A stretch of DNA of 64,000 nt from contig NZ_CP014327.1 of assembly GCF_000812665.2 (NCBI RefSeq), positions 1,517,501 through 1,581,500 of the forward strand, given 5' to 3'. The notes under the pieces are model-generated. The model was not told the origin of the DNA, did not search any database, and saw nothing but the letters and a program-made list of their open reading frames with translations. Source of the DNA: Falsihalocynthiibacter arcticus (lineage in GTDB: Bacteria > Pseudomonadota > Alphaproteobacteria > Rhodobacterales > Rhodobacteraceae). Shown here one piece after another: positions 38,785 to 49,333 of this stretch; the first letter of the stretch is position 1, and each line of letters opens with the position of its first letter. The position numbers and the translations under genes were made by a program.

Positions 38785-39290
38785 TGCGAATGGCGAGGTC
38801 TATTAATTTAGGGGAACTAAAACCGTCTTTCTGCCCCCACACGATGATACGCACTTCGACTCGGTGGCCGTGGCCCAAACTTCCGCTGGCGTTTCGGTCG
38901 TCATCAAAGCCAATGATCGCGAGCACGCGGTGCTCCTCGACGCCAAGGGCCAAAAACTTAATGAAACCATAGGGCTCAATCCGTGCGGCGCTCCCAACCT
39001 TGGCACCGGAAAGTCCCAATCTTCGTTGAGGACGCAGTCGCCCTATGTGACGCGGGCCGCTTCTGTTGAGATTAGTTCTACAACCACCTCTAGGTCGCTT
39101 TGGACGTCGCCGATTTCAAATATGGGTATCCCAGCAGGAACCGTCGTTTAGGGTTTCTGGATGACTTGTAATATTCGGCCATCAATCGGGGCATAGAGGG
39201 AGATCGTTTCCGCGCGCGCTTCGCCTTGTGTTGCGCTCTCGAGGCCGCGAATTTTATGCGCAAGGTTTGTCATGCGACGGCTCGATTCAT
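38785..39290 (-). pseudogene. HlyD-family membrane-fusion-protein fragment
   Basis: The pieces, in order on the minus strand, are SLYAPIDGRILQVIQKP, stop TAA (39148-39150), TTVPAGIPIFEIGDVQSDLEVVVELISTEAARVT, stop TAG (39043-39045), then in another frame AARIEPYGFIKFLALGVEEHRV and GHRVEVRIIVWGQKD. This matches the C-terminal lipoyl/beta-barrel part of efflux membrane-fusion proteins. Two nonsense codons and a frameshift show it is dead. The last frame happens to run into the FkbM gene. Confidence 0.7.
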
Positions 39291-39459
39291 GGGCACCAAG
39301 TACGTGGTGAAAATCTTGAAATATCCTTTCATGGTTGCCTATATCGGTTGCGATGTGAAGGGGGAGGTTGACGCCATAGTGATGCGTTCGTGGCTTTACC
39401 CTCCCTAAAAAAACTGAAACACTGCCGTAAATGTTGATTGGCTCAACAAGGGAGACGCT

Positions 39460-39810
39460 GTGCGTCGATTGTCTTATCTTTGGCGCGAACATCGTGTTTT
39501 GAGCCTCGCGTTCGTCATGGCCCTTGCGCTGACAACGGTTTTCCTGTTCCGCATTATTGTTGGCATGGTGTATTGGGCCGACCCGATGCATCAGGACCGT
39601 CCCTTAGAAATGTGGATGACTCCCCGCTATATTTCCATGTCGTTTGACCTGCCGCGTGAAGAAGTTCTTGATGCACTTGGGATCAAAGAGGGGGAACTGA
39701 AACGCTCCACGACGCTACGCCGAATTTCTGAGCATACGGGTGTTGATATTAAGGACCTGGAAGCTGCGGTCGAAGATGCCGCCACCAAGTTCCGCGCGTC
39801 CCATCCATGA
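39460..39810 (+). CDS. small membrane-anchored hypothetical protein
   Basis: 116 residues starting with GTG at 39460 behind a GGGAG site. One N-terminal membrane helix (about 15-38) is followed by a soluble tail with DLPREEVLDALGIKEGELKR and RISEHTGVDIKDLEAAV. The latter resembles a short helical repeat. It overlaps the dedA gene by 4 bp (ATGA), so the two are co-expressed. Function is unknown. Confidence 0.7.
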   Translation: MRRLSYLWREHRVLSLAFVMALALTTVFLFRIIVGMVYWADPMHQDRPLEMWMTPRYISMSFDLPREEVLDALGIKEGELKRSTTLRRISEHTGVDIKDLEAAVEDAATKFRASHP

Positions 39811-40435
39811 CCGATCTCGTCTTCCAATGGGTTTTGAGTTACGGTATTTTAATCGTTTTTGTCACGACGTTTTTAAGCTGCCTCGCGATGCCGGTGCCCT
39901 CCTCTTTGATGATGCTTTCGGGCGGTGCCTTTGCCGCATCCGGAGATTTTTCCATCACAACGGTTGCTTTCGCGGCCTATGGGGGGCGGTCGTTGGCGAT
40001 CAGGCGGGGTATGCCGTTGGCAAGCGCGGGCGAGAGTGGCTTCAGTCCAAAATCCAACCGCACCCAAAACGAGCGGAGGCCTTTTCCAAGGCGCGGAGCT
40101 TTACCGAGAATTGGGGCGGACCGGGTGTTTTCTTGAGTCGTTGGCTTTTGAGTCCTCTTGGCCCCTATGTGAATTTTGCGGGCGGTATCGTGGAAATGCC
40201 GTGGCTTAGGTTTACGATTTGGGCGGCGCTGGGCGAGATTGTTTGGGTGACGCTTTACGTGGGCCTTGGGTTTTTTTTCGCAGCACATATTGAAGAAGTG
40301 GCGAGCTTTTTGGGGAATACAATTGGGGTTGTGACGGGGCTTGCTGTCACGATCACCCTCGGGGTTGCCCTTTACAGAGCACATCCAAAATCGCCCAAAC
40401 ACACGCGCGAGGTTAAGGCCCGCGAGGGCGTTTAG
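39807..40435 (+). pseudogene. DedA-family membrane protein, frameshifted
   Basis: The first frame encodes LSCLAMPVPSSLMMLSGGAF and TVAFAAYGG. The second encodes AVVGDQAGYAVGKRG, FLSRWLLSPLGPYVNFAGG and a C-terminal helix. The join is at six G (39981-39986), and a seventh G restores AAYGGAVVGDQAGY. DedA/SNARE-associated proteins take part in lipid carrier handling and membrane homeostasis. The single homopolymer lesion suggests the real gene is intact, about 209 residues. Confidence 0.8.
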
Positions 40436-43337
40436 CGCGCACTTTGTGGTGGGGTTAGGCGAGGACGAATGAGCGCCATTGGATGCGCCCGCAGCGTCAG
40501 GCGCATGGAGACGTAATCCTCAACCACCTCTTCGCCTTCGCTCATTTTGCGCAGATGCACAGCAGGTTCGACAATGCCTTCGCCATCCAAATCCCCCGCG
40601 AATAGGGGCAAAGGGGCATCGCCCTTGACGGCTTTGGCTTGCCACAGGGCCTCGCGGCGATTGAGGCCGAGGGAGGCAAAGGCGTCGGCTTCTGCGAGGA
40701 TTTGGATCAGGCGCGGCGGCGTGCCCGCCCGTCGCCACAAGTCGTCGACATCCAAATAGCCGTTGCCCCGCGCGGCGGTGATCCAACTGGCTTCCTCTTC
40801 GCGCATGGATTTGATCTGGCGAAACCCCAGCCGCAACGCAAGGCCGCCGCGCCCGTCTGGTTCCATCACATTGTCCCAAAAACTGGCGTTGATACAGACG
40901 GGGAGCACGGCCACATTATGGGCGCGGGCGTCGCGGACAATTTGCGCAGGGGCATAAAACCCCATGGGCTGGGAGTTGAGCAGGGCGCAGGCAAAAATAC
41001 CGGGGTGGTGGCATTTGATCCAAGCCGAAGCATAGACCAACAGGGCAAAACTCGCGGCGTGGCTTTCGGGGAACCCATAGCTGCCGAAGCCTTCGATTTG
41101 CGAGAAACACCGTTCGGAAAATTCGGTATCATAACCGTTTTTCTCCATGCCCTTAAGGAACCGCGTACGAAAATTGCTGATGTTCCCGAGCTTTTTGAAG
41201 GTCGCGAGGGCACGGCGCAGACGGTCTGCTTCATCGGGGGTGAAGCCCGCACCGATGATCGAAATTTGCATCGCTTGCTCTTGAAACAGAGGCACGCCGA
41301 GGGTTTTCCCAAGCACATCCCCCAGCGCGTCCGACGGAAAACTCACGGCCTCCTCGCCATTGCGACGCCGAATAAACGGATGCACCATGTCGCCCTGAAT
41401 GGGGCCGGGGCGGATGATCGCCACCTCAATCACAAGGTCATAAAAATTGCGCGGTCGCATGCGCGGCAGGAAGTTCATCTGGGCGCGACTCTCGACCTGA
41501 AACACGCCAATACTGTCGGCTTTGCACAGCATATCGTACACGGCGGGATCTTCGGCGGGGAGGGTCGCGAGGTTGAAATCCAACCCGTGGTGCTGCCCCA
41601 TCAAATCAAATGCTTTGCGAATACAGGTCAGCATCCCAAGGCTAAGCACGTCGACCTTGAGAATGCCGAGGGCATCGATATCGTCCTTGTCCCAACAAAT
41701 GACGGTGCGGTCCTCCATCGAGGCGTTCTCAATCGGAACAAGCTCGTCCAGCCGTCCTTCGGTGATAATAAACCCGCCCACATGTTGCGACAGGTGGCGG
41801 GGGAACCCCTGAATTTGATCGCAAAGATCGAGGGTCTGGGCGAGATGGCGATCCTTGATGTCGAGGCCGATTTCGCGCAGACGCTCCGCGCGCAAACCAC
41901 CACCGCCCCAGCCCCACATCTGGCTGGAGAGAGCGCTGATCGTATCTTCAGAAAGCCCCATGACTTTGCCGACCTCACGGATGGCGCGCTTGCCGCGATA
42001 ATGGATGACGGTCGCGCAAAGGCCCGCGCGGTGACGACCATAACGCTCATAGATATGTTGGATGACTTCTTCGCGGCGCTCATGCTCAAAATCAACGTCG
42101 ATGTCGGGGGGCTCGTCGCGGGCCTCGGAAACAAAGCGTTCAAACACCATGGTGCCGATTTCAGGGGAAACTGAGGTGACGCCGAGGCAAAAACAAACAA
42201 CGGAATTGGCCGCCGAGCCGCGCCCCTGACAGAGGATATTGCGCTCGCGTGCAAAATGCACAATGTCGCGCACGGTGAGGAAATAGGGTTCGTATTTGAG
42301 CTTGGAGATCAGGGTCAGCTCGTGCTCCAAAAGGTCGTGCACCCGTTGGGGGGCACCGCCGGGATAGCGCCATTTGAGCCCCTCATAAGCGAGCCGCGCG
42401 AGACGTTGGCGGGGCGTTTCTCCCTGTGTGAGTTCACTGGGATATTCATAGCGCAACTCATCAAGCGAAAAGGTGCAGCGGGTGGCCACGGCTTCGGCGT
42501 TAAGGAGCGCCTCTGGGTGGTCGCGAAAGAGGTGGTCCATTTCGACGGGGGCACGCAACCGCTGCTCGGCATTGCGCAGAGCAGCGTGGCCAAGATTTTC
42601 GACACGCACCCCGAGCCGAACAGCCGAGAGGACATCGGCGAGACGGCGGCGCTTTCCGTGGTGCATCATCGGGCTGGCGGAAGCGACCATGGGGATGGCG
42701 AGGTCTTGGGCGAGGTGGGCGAGATGATGGAACCGCGCGTGGTCTTGGCCGTCGTATTTCGGAGAGGCGAGCAGCGACACTTGGCCGGGGAAGCGGCGCG
42801 TCAGTCGGTGCGCGAGGGGCTGCCAATTATGCGCGCCGCGAAAGGGCGTGAGCGGTTGGCGCACAGGGTGTAGGAGCATTTCACAGCCCGCGCCCCACGC
42901 CATAAGGTCTTCAAACCGCAGCACACAGGTGCCCTTTTGTGCTCGCAATCGTCCGAGAGATAATAGGCGCGAAAGGCCCCCCATGCCGCGCGATCCCGCG
43001 GTAGAACCGTGACGTTGACCCCCTCCTGAAGCACAATCAAGGCGGAAGGTAATAGGCGCGGGATGGTGTAGATATCGGCGGATGGAGGCGCGGGAATCTG
43101 CGTGGGGCGCGGTGGCCCGATGAGGCCATGGACAGCGTCAAAATTGCGGCGTAATTCGACGTGACGGGCCACTTCGCGGCATTCCACATGGGCGCGCACG
43201 ATGCCCGCGACGGAATTTTCGTCCGTTATGGCAAGGGCAGGGATACCCAAATACGCGGCACGGCGCACGTATTCCTCAGGGTGCGAAGCCCCTGTGAGAA
43301 AGGTGAAGTTGGAGGTTATATTGAGTTCTGCGACCAT
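40432..43337 (-). pseudogene. dnaE2: error-prone DNA polymerase DnaE2 (ImuC), frameshifted and C-terminally short
   Basis: The N-terminal PHP domain starts at ATG 43337 with ELNITSNFTFLTGASHPEEY and AITDENSVAGIVRAH. The polymerase core has PDIDVDFEHERR, DALGILKVDVLSLGM, FQEQAMQISIIGAGFT and FGSYGFPESHAASFALLVYASAW. The two frames join at six C (42977-42982), and one more base gives AAWGGLSRLLSLG. The gene ends with ALIRPRLTPPQSAR, so the OB-fold C-terminal region common in DnaE2 is absent. imuA and imuB are not next to it. Confidence 0.88.
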
Positions 43338-43352
43338 GGCGATTCGCAGTAT

Positions 43353-43367
43353 ATTCACGTTTTGTTC
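43353..43367 (-). promoter_or_regulatory. LexA (SOS) box upstream of dnaE2
   Basis: On the minus strand the site reads GAAC-AAAACGT-GAAT, one base from the alphaproteobacterial SOS consensus GAAC-N7-GAAC. It lies about 16 bp upstream of the dnaE2 ATG, the expected place for LexA control of this mutagenesis polymerase. Confidence 0.7.
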
Positions 43368-43396
43368 TTACTTGGAGTCTAAACTGCCGAGGCTTT

Positions 43397-43585
43397 GTGG
43401 AAACGCATACAACTGCTAATCATCTTGAGGACTTTGTGGGCGAAGATAGTCTGGTTCGTGCCGTGGACGCATTTGTTGATTTGGTCGATATTGATTTCAG
43501 CAATGCAACCGCCATCGGAAAGCCGGTTGGCAGCTGTCGGCCTGTTGAAATTGCCATCTTAAGCCGCAAAGCCTCGGCCGATTGA
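43397..43585 (+). pseudogene. IS1182-like transposase N-terminal remnant
   Basis: A 62-codon frame with EDFVGEDSLVRAVDAFVDLVDI followed by ATAIGKPVGSCRPVEIAI resembles the N terminus of IS1182-type transposases (EDHLVR..DAFVD...TGRP.YHP). It is truncated and diverged. The identification rests on this short match. Confidence 0.4.
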
Positions 43586-44096
43586 GGGCATTCATGCTCA
43601 ATGCCGCTTTTACGTACAATGTTATGGGCGCTTAAACAGAAGCCCCTTTGGCCACGGGAAATTGAATGGCAAAGTTTGACCATAAATATAGCGTTAATTT
43701 CCGAAGACTTGCCATAACATTATAAATGTCAGTTCTATAGTTTGGTCCAATTCATTTTTCTAATTTCTTCTCTGAAAGCGAAACCATCGAGGTGCCGTCG
43801 CTGACATTGTGGGCACGTTGCAATTCCTCTTCTATCTCTAGTCAAGGTTACAGGACCCCGAAAACTCCAATCGGAGGGCTGGACGTTGGCCTAAGCCAAA
43901 AGATGTTGGGGGAAATGTGATACCATAAGCCGCCCTATATCAGAAAAGTGTCGCACTTTAGAGATCGCGCATAGCGTTTTGTGGGATATACGGTTAAGTC
44001 ACCCTTGTTTTCAATTGATTACCTTGCTCATATACGACGACGCAAGCCAGCTATAAATAATTTGCTTCGCAGAGGCATTTCGACGGAGGCAACATA
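43586..44096. other. intergenic region upstream of the Mrp operon
   Basis: About 510 AT-rich bases with no recognisable gene. It presumably holds the mrp promoter. A GGAGG ribosome-binding site precedes the mrpA GTG start at its end. Confidence 0.5.
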
Positions 44097-46958
44097 GTGT
44101 CATTGATGTTTATCGCCCTACTACCGTTTTTGGGCGCAATATTCCCACCCCTCCTTATTCGTGCTGGCCGAAATGCGGCGGCTTGGTCTGCAGGCGGGAC
44201 AACCCTTCTGGCATTGATCGGCCTCCTGTGGAACGCCCCAAAAGTTATGCGCGGCGAAGTCGTAACCGCACGCCTTGATTGGGCCCCATCGATTGGATTG
44301 AACGCAAATTTTTTCCTCGACGGGCTGGGTCTTTTGTTTGCTGGCCTGATCCTTGGCATCGGCCTGCTCATCATTCTTTACGCAAGGTTTTATCTGTCGC
44401 GCGACGATCCGATGGGTCAGTTTTACGCGTATTTGCTGTTGTTTCAAGGCGCGATGGTTGGCATCGTTTTGTCTGACAACATACTGCTATTGCTGGTTTT
44501 TTGGGAACTCACGTCGCTGTCGTCCTTCCTTTTGATTGGCTATTGGAAACATCTACCCGCAGGGCGACAAGGCGCGCGCATGGCCTTGACTGTGACGGGG
44601 ATGGGCGGGCTTTCGATGATTGCGGGACTGCTTATTCTTGGCAATATTGTTGGCAGCTATGACCTGAGCGTCATTTTGACGCAAAAAGACCTGATCCAAG
44701 CTTCGCCGCTCTATTTACCTGCGCTGATCCTTATTCTCATCGGGGCGTTCACGAAATCCGCCCAATTCCCATTCCACTTTTGGTTGCCCCATGCGATGGC
44801 CGCGCCCACACCCGTGTCTGCCTATCTGCACTCGGCAACTATGGTGAAGGCGGGTATTTTCTTGATGGCACGGCTCTGGCCGGTTTTGGCGGGCACAGAA
44901 GAATGGTTTTACATCGTCGCAACCACGGGCCTGATCACGATGGTTCTGGGCGCGGTCATAGCTTTGTTCAAAGATGACCTCAAATCGCTCCTTGCGTTTT
45001 CAACCGTGAGTCACCTTGGCCTCATCACCATGTTGCTTGGATTTGGCACCAAAATCGCCGCTGTCACGGCCGTTTTTCACATCATCAATCACGCAACTTT
45101 CAAGGCCGCCCTCTTTATGTCGGCGGGTATTATCGATCACGAAACCCATACCCGCGACATCAAACGTCTTGGCGGGTTGCGCACATTGATGCCTATCACT
45201 TTCATTCTGGTGACGCTGGCAAGCCTGTCCATGGCTGGTTTGCCGCCTCTCAATGGCTTCCTTTCTAAGGAAATGATGCTCGAAGAAGCCGCACATACAG
45301 TTTGGGCGAGCTATCCGTATTTGCTGCCTGCAGTGGTCGTTTTGGGCGCGCTGTTTTCCGCGGCATATTCCTTCCGCTTGATTGCACATGTGTTTCTTGG
45401 ACCTGTCCGCAATGACTACCCCGCCGCGCCACATGATCCTCCTTCCGGTTTGTTGATTTCACCGGGTATTCTGGTTTTTCTCGTTGTTGCAATCGGGCTT
45501 TTCTCGTCGGCGATCGTGGGGCCGATTGTTGCGGTTTCGGCGCGCGCAGTAATTGGGGGCACAGAGCTGCCTTATTACTCCCTAAAAATCTGGCATGGCT
45601 TCACGCCTGCGCTTTACATGTCGGGCGTTGCTTCGATTGGCGGGTTGTTTTTACTCTGGTCTTACGGGTTTTTGGACAGAATTTGGAATGCTATGCCGCG
45701 CCCAGAAGCCAAGGTTATTTTTGATCGCCTGTTGGGTGCCCTAGAGCGCGCCAGCCGGTCATTCACAGCCATTCTGCATGATGGCGCTTTGAGTCGTTAC
45801 TCCGCTATTTTCCTGATTTTCACCATGTCTCTTGCTTTGTATGCCTATGTTTCAGGCACACATTCGGTGCCGTTGAACGCCGCAAGCGATGTTGAATTTC
45901 TTGGGGCCATTGGCTGGATTTGCATGGTCGTTTCCGCGCTTTGCGTCGTTATTTTCCATCGCAACCGCCTTCTTTCTCTTGTGATTATCGGTATGACGGG
46001 GCTAATGGTTTCGCTTCTGTTTAACTATTATTCAGCTCCGGACCTCGCGCTCACGCAGATTTCTGTCGAAGTGGTCACGATCATTCTGTTGCTGCTTTCG
46101 CTCAACTTTATGCCCAAAACCTCCCCCATCGAGAGTACATCTGGGCGCCGCGCACGCGATATTATTATCTCGGTTGTAGCGGGCTTGGGCGTTGGTGGAC
46201 TAGTCTACGCTATTTTGCTCAGCAGTTTTGCACAGCCTTCGATCTCGGAATTCCATCTCGAAAACTCCTATTCGGGCGGAGGCGGCACGAATGTCGTCAA
46301 TGTTATTCTCGTCGATTTCCGTGGCTTTGATACCTTTGGCGAAATCATCGTTTTGGGAATCGCCGCCGTCGTTATTTTCGCCCTCACGGAATCTGTCTTG
46401 GCGTCCAATGTGCGGGCCAAACTTTTGAACCGGACACCAGACAAGCCGCTCTCAAAAGACGTCCACCCGATGATGATGGTTGTCGCAACGCGTGTGATGA
46501 TGCCGATTGCTTTGATGGTTGGCGTGTACATCTTCCTGCGGGGTCACAACATGCCTGGCGGCGGGTTCATTGCGGGGCTTGTCGTCGCGATTGCCTTTGT
46601 GATGCAATATATGGCGTCAGGCTTTTCTTGGGCCGCCGCACGGCAGAAATTCCCCTATCATGCCGTCATTGGCTGTGGGGTTCTGGTCGCAGCGGTCACG
46701 GGTATGGGCGCTTGGTTTAACGGGCTGCCGTTCCTAACGAGTGCCTTCGCATATGTTCATATTCCGGGCCTTGAGGAATTCGAACTGGCCACCGCGATGT
46801 TCTTTGACTTGGGCGTTTTCCTCGCCGTTTTCGGGGCGATTATGTTGGCCTTGGAAAGTTTCGCGCGCTTCGCATGGCAACCGGGTATTGAAAGTGATGA
46901 TCCTATGAATATTAACCCGGACCGTGATTATATTCAGCCAAATGGAGAGGAGGCATAA
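44097..46958 (+). CDS. mrpA: Mrp Na+/H+ antiporter subunit A fused to subunit B
   Basis: 953 residues and about 20 or more membrane helices. The N-terminal proton-channel domain, homologous to complex I NuoL, has GAFTKSAQFPFHFWLPHAMAAPTPVSAYLHSATMVKAG in the family's order. The C-terminal part (from about 760) is MrpB-like, with VDFRGFDTFGEIIVLGIAA and FLRGHNMPGGGFIAGLV. This fusion defines group-2 Mrp operons of alphaproteobacteria (A'-C-D-E-F-G). The complex exports Na+ in exchange for H+. GTG start with a GGAGG site. Confidence 0.95.
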   Translation: MSLMFIALLPFLGAIFPPLLIRAGRNAAAWSAGGTTLLALIGLLWNAPKVMRGEVVTARLDWAPSIGLNANFFLDGLGLLFAGLILGIGLLIILYARFYLSRDDPMGQFYAYLLLFQGAMVGIVLSDNILLLLVFWELTSLSSFLLIGYWKHLPAGRQGARMALTVTGMGGLSMIAGLLILGNIVGSYDLSVILTQKDLIQASPLYLPALILILIGAFTKSAQFPFHFWLPHAMAAPTPVSAYLHSATMVKAGIFLMARLWPVLAGTEEWFYIVATTGLITMVLGAVIALFKDDLKSLLAFSTVSHLGLITMLLGFGTKIAAVTAVFHIINHATFKAALFMSAGIIDHETHTRDIKRLGGLRTLMPITFILVTLASLSMAGLPPLNGFLSKEMMLEEAAHTVWASYPYLLPAVVVLGALFSAAYSFRLIAHVFLGPVRNDYPAAPHDPPSGLLISPGILVFLVVAIGLFSSAIVGPIVAVSARAVIGGTELPYYSLKIWHGFTPALYMSGVASIGGLFLLWSYGFLDRIWNAMPRPEAKVIFDRLLGALERASRSFTAILHDGALSRYSAIFLIFTMSLALYAYVSGTHSVPLNAASDVEFLGAIGWICMVVSALCVVIFHRNRLLSLVIIGMTGLMVSLLFNYYSAPDLALTQISVEVVTIILLLLSLNFMPKTSPIESTSGRRARDIIISVVAGLGVGGLVYAILLSSFAQPSISEFHLENSYSGGGGTNVVNVILVDFRGFDTFGEIIVLGIAAVVIFALTESVLASNVRAKLLNRTPDKPLSKDVHPMMMVVATRVMMPIALMVGVYIFLRGHNMPGGGFIAGLVVAIAFVMQYMASGFSWAAARQKFPYHAVIGCGVLVAAVTGMGAWFNGLPFLTSAFAYVHIPGLEEFELATAMFFDLGVFLAVFGAIMLALESFARFAWQPGIESDDPMNINPDRDYIQPNGEEA

Positions 46959-46959
46959 A

Positions 46960-47310
46960 ATGGAATTTCTTGTCTCTAGCGCCGTTGCTGTCCTCACATC
47001 CTGTGGTGTCTATTTGATCCTGCGCCAACGCACATTCCCCGTTATTCTGGGGCTTTCTCTTCTGTCCTATGCGGTGAATATTTTCCTCTTTTCAACGGGA
47101 CGCCTTGTGCAAAACCTTCCTGCTATTTTGGATAAATATGGCGAAGGCATCTATACTGACCCCCTCCCGCAAGCCCTCGTTTTGACGGCGATTGTTATTT
47201 CTTTCGGGATGACAGCCTTGGTCGTGATGATCGCCCTCAGCGCTTATTTGACGTCGGAAACGGACAAAATTGATATGACCGAGACCACCGACGAAGGAGA
47301 CAGCGCGTGA
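46960..47310 (+). CDS. mrpC: Mrp antiporter subunit C
   Basis: 116 residues and three membrane helices, a NuoK homologue. Segments SCGVYLILRQRTFPVILGLSLLSYAVNIFLF and DPLPQALVLTAIVISFG (residues about 13-85) are diagnostic. GGAGG lies just before the ATG at 46960, one base after the mrpA stop. Confidence 0.93.
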   Translation: MEFLVSSAVAVLTSCGVYLILRQRTFPVILGLSLLSYAVNIFLFSTGRLVQNLPAILDKYGEGIYTDPLPQALVLTAIVISFGMTALVVMIALSAYLTSETDKIDMTETTDEGDSA

Positions 47311-48839
47311 GCAATTTGATCATAGCCCCCGTCGTTCTACCTGCGGTTCTCGCACCGTTCATTCTGATGGTGATCCGGCATCATCTCGACCTGCAACGCA
47401 TTTTCTCGATGGCAGGATCGATTGCGCTGGTTTGCATTTCGCTGGTCCTCACCCACCAAGCGTCTGGCGGCGAAATTCAGGTTTATGAATTAGGCGATTG
47501 GCCCGCGCCCTTTGGCATTGTTCTCGTGCTCGACCGCTTGTCGGCCCTGATGGTTTTGCTCACATCCGTCCTTGGCCTCTGCGTGAACCTCTATGTTATC
47601 AGCACGGATTGGGATAAACGCGGCGAGCATTTTCACCCGCTTTTTCAGTTCCAACTCATGGGGGTTTGCGGCGCATTCCTTACGGGTGATGCCTTCAACC
47701 TCTTCGTGTTCTTTGAAGTGCTGCTCATTGCCTCCTACGGCCTTATGATTCATGGCGGGGGCGCTGACCGCCTTCGTGCGGGCATGCAGTACGTCGTTTA
47801 CAACCTTCTCGGATCGACCCTCTTTCTGTTTGCGCTCGGGACAATTTATGCCGTCACTGGTACGCTCAATATGGCCGACCTGGCGGTGCGCATTGCCGAA
47901 CTCCCCGCCGACGACACTGCCCTTATTCGTGTCGGTGCAGTCCTGTTGTTGCTTGTGTTCTGCATCAAGGCCGCCGTGCTGCCGTTGCATTTTTGGCTTC
48001 CCGGAAGCTATGCAAATGCGCCTGCGCCTGTGGCCGCCTTGTTCGCCATTATGACCAAGGTTGGCGCCTATTCAATCTTGCGCATGTACACGCTGGTGTT
48101 TGGACCAGAGCTCGCCCTTAGTGCTGGATTGGTTGGGCAATGGCTGTTGCCAGCGGCGCTGCTAACCCTCGCGGTAGGCATGGTTGGTATTCTCGGTTCG
48201 CGCGACATTTCTAAACTCGCAGTCTTTGCCGCCATCGGCTCTATGGGCACGTTGCTGATCGCGATTGCGCTCTTTACGCCACTCGCCACAGGGGCCGCAA
48301 TTTACTATATTGTGCACTCTACGCTGGCGACCGCGATGATCTTCCTAGTGTCTGATCTGATCATTGAACGACGGGGAAAAGAAATCAAACCCGCCCCCCG
48401 CATGGCACAGAACGGTTTGATCTCGGCGCTCTTTTTTGTGGCAGCCATTGCTTTGGCTGGGATGCCACCGCTTTCGGGGTTCTTAGGTAAGCTGATGGTT
48501 CTTCAGGCCTCAACTGGGACACCACACCAAACCCTGATCTGGAGCGTGATCCTTATTTTCTCGCTGGTCGCCATCATCGGCTTTGCGCGTGCGGGCAGCT
48601 TGATCTTCTGGAAAACCACCGACCCTATGGAGGACCTCGATCTGGAAGAAGTGCAAGTCGCACCGCTCCAAACACAGGGCACCGTAATGGTTTTTGTGCC
48701 AATTTTTGCCCTGCTCTTTGGCCTTGTCGCGCTCACGATTTTCGCGGAACAGGCGATAGAATATGCCAATGCGACGGCGGAGCAATTGTTTGATACATCC
48801 GCCTATATTGACGCCGTACTCGGGGAGACTGCGAAATGA
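47307..48839 (+). CDS. mrpD: Mrp antiporter subunit D
   Basis: 510 residues and about 14 membrane helices, homologous to NuoM/N, with the conserved lysine-containing FCIKAAVLPLHFWLPGSYANAP near residue 215 and NLFVFFEVLLIASYGLM. It starts with GTG overlapping the mrpC stop (GTGA). Confidence 0.94.
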   Translation: MSNLIIAPVVLPAVLAPFILMVIRHHLDLQRIFSMAGSIALVCISLVLTHQASGGEIQVYELGDWPAPFGIVLVLDRLSALMVLLTSVLGLCVNLYVISTDWDKRGEHFHPLFQFQLMGVCGAFLTGDAFNLFVFFEVLLIASYGLMIHGGGADRLRAGMQYVVYNLLGSTLFLFALGTIYAVTGTLNMADLAVRIAELPADDTALIRVGAVLLLLVFCIKAAVLPLHFWLPGSYANAPAPVAALFAIMTKVGAYSILRMYTLVFGPELALSAGLVGQWLLPAALLTLAVGMVGILGSRDISKLAVFAAIGSMGTLLIAIALFTPLATGAAIYYIVHSTLATAMIFLVSDLIIERRGKEIKPAPRMAQNGLISALFFVAAIALAGMPPLSGFLGKLMVLQASTGTPHQTLIWSVILIFSLVAIIGFARAGSLIFWKTTDPMEDLDLEEVQVAPLQTQGTVMVFVPIFALLFGLVALTIFAEQAIEYANATAEQLFDTSAYIDAVLGETAK

Positions 48840-49333
48840 AACTCCTGCGCAAATTATTCCCACACCCTGTGCTCACCGTCCTTTTAACGGTCGTTTGGCT
48901 GCTGCTGGTGAATGCCTATTCCATCAACTCGCTGCTGTTTGGCGCGTTTCTTGGGGTGCTCATTCCCTTTATCACCAGCCCCTATTGGCCAAATATGCCG
49001 CGTGTCAGACACCCGCTTAAAATCATCGAGTACTTTTTTATTGTTCTGTGGGATATCGTCGTCGCCAATTTCGTTGTAGCGAACCTCATTCTGTTTCGCC
49101 GCAATGCGGACTTAAAACCGGCATGGGTCACCGTTCCGTTGGACCTGCGCACACCCGAGGCAATTACCGTTTTGGCGGGAACAATCACCCTTACGCCTGG
49201 CACCGTTTCAAGCGATATTTCCGACGAAGGCCATGCAATTTTGGTGCATTGCCTGAATGCCCCCGACCCACAGGCCGTCTGTGATGAAATCAAAATGCGG
49301 TACGAGCGTCGCCTAAAGGAGATTTTCGAATGA
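48836..49333 (+). CDS. mrpE: Mrp antiporter subunit E
   Basis: 165 residues with two to three N-terminal membrane helices (LTVVWLLLVNAYSINSLLFG). The soluble C-terminal part has TVLAGTITLTPGTVSSDI, the MrpE signature. ATGA overlaps with both mrpD and mrpF. Confidence 0.93.
   Translation: MKLLRKLFPHPVLTVLLTVVWLLLVNAYSINSLLFGAFLGVLIPFITSPYWPNMPRVRHPLKIIEYFFIVLWDIVVANFVVANLILFRRNADLKPAWVTVPLDLRTPEAITVLAGTITLTPGTVSSDISDEGHAILVHCLNAPDPQAVCDEIKMRYERRLKEIFE

Noticed and set aside
38776-39019. Upstream extension of the FkbM gene to 39019
   Set aside because: That stretch encodes the C-terminal HlyD-like sequence EPYGFIKFLALGVEEHRV in the same frame by accident of decay. The methyltransferase homology begins after the ATG at 38776.
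40639-42174. A 511-codon open frame antisense to dnaE2
   Set aside because: It mirrors the codon structure of the dnaE2 gene on the other strand and has no family resemblance, start signal or operon context.
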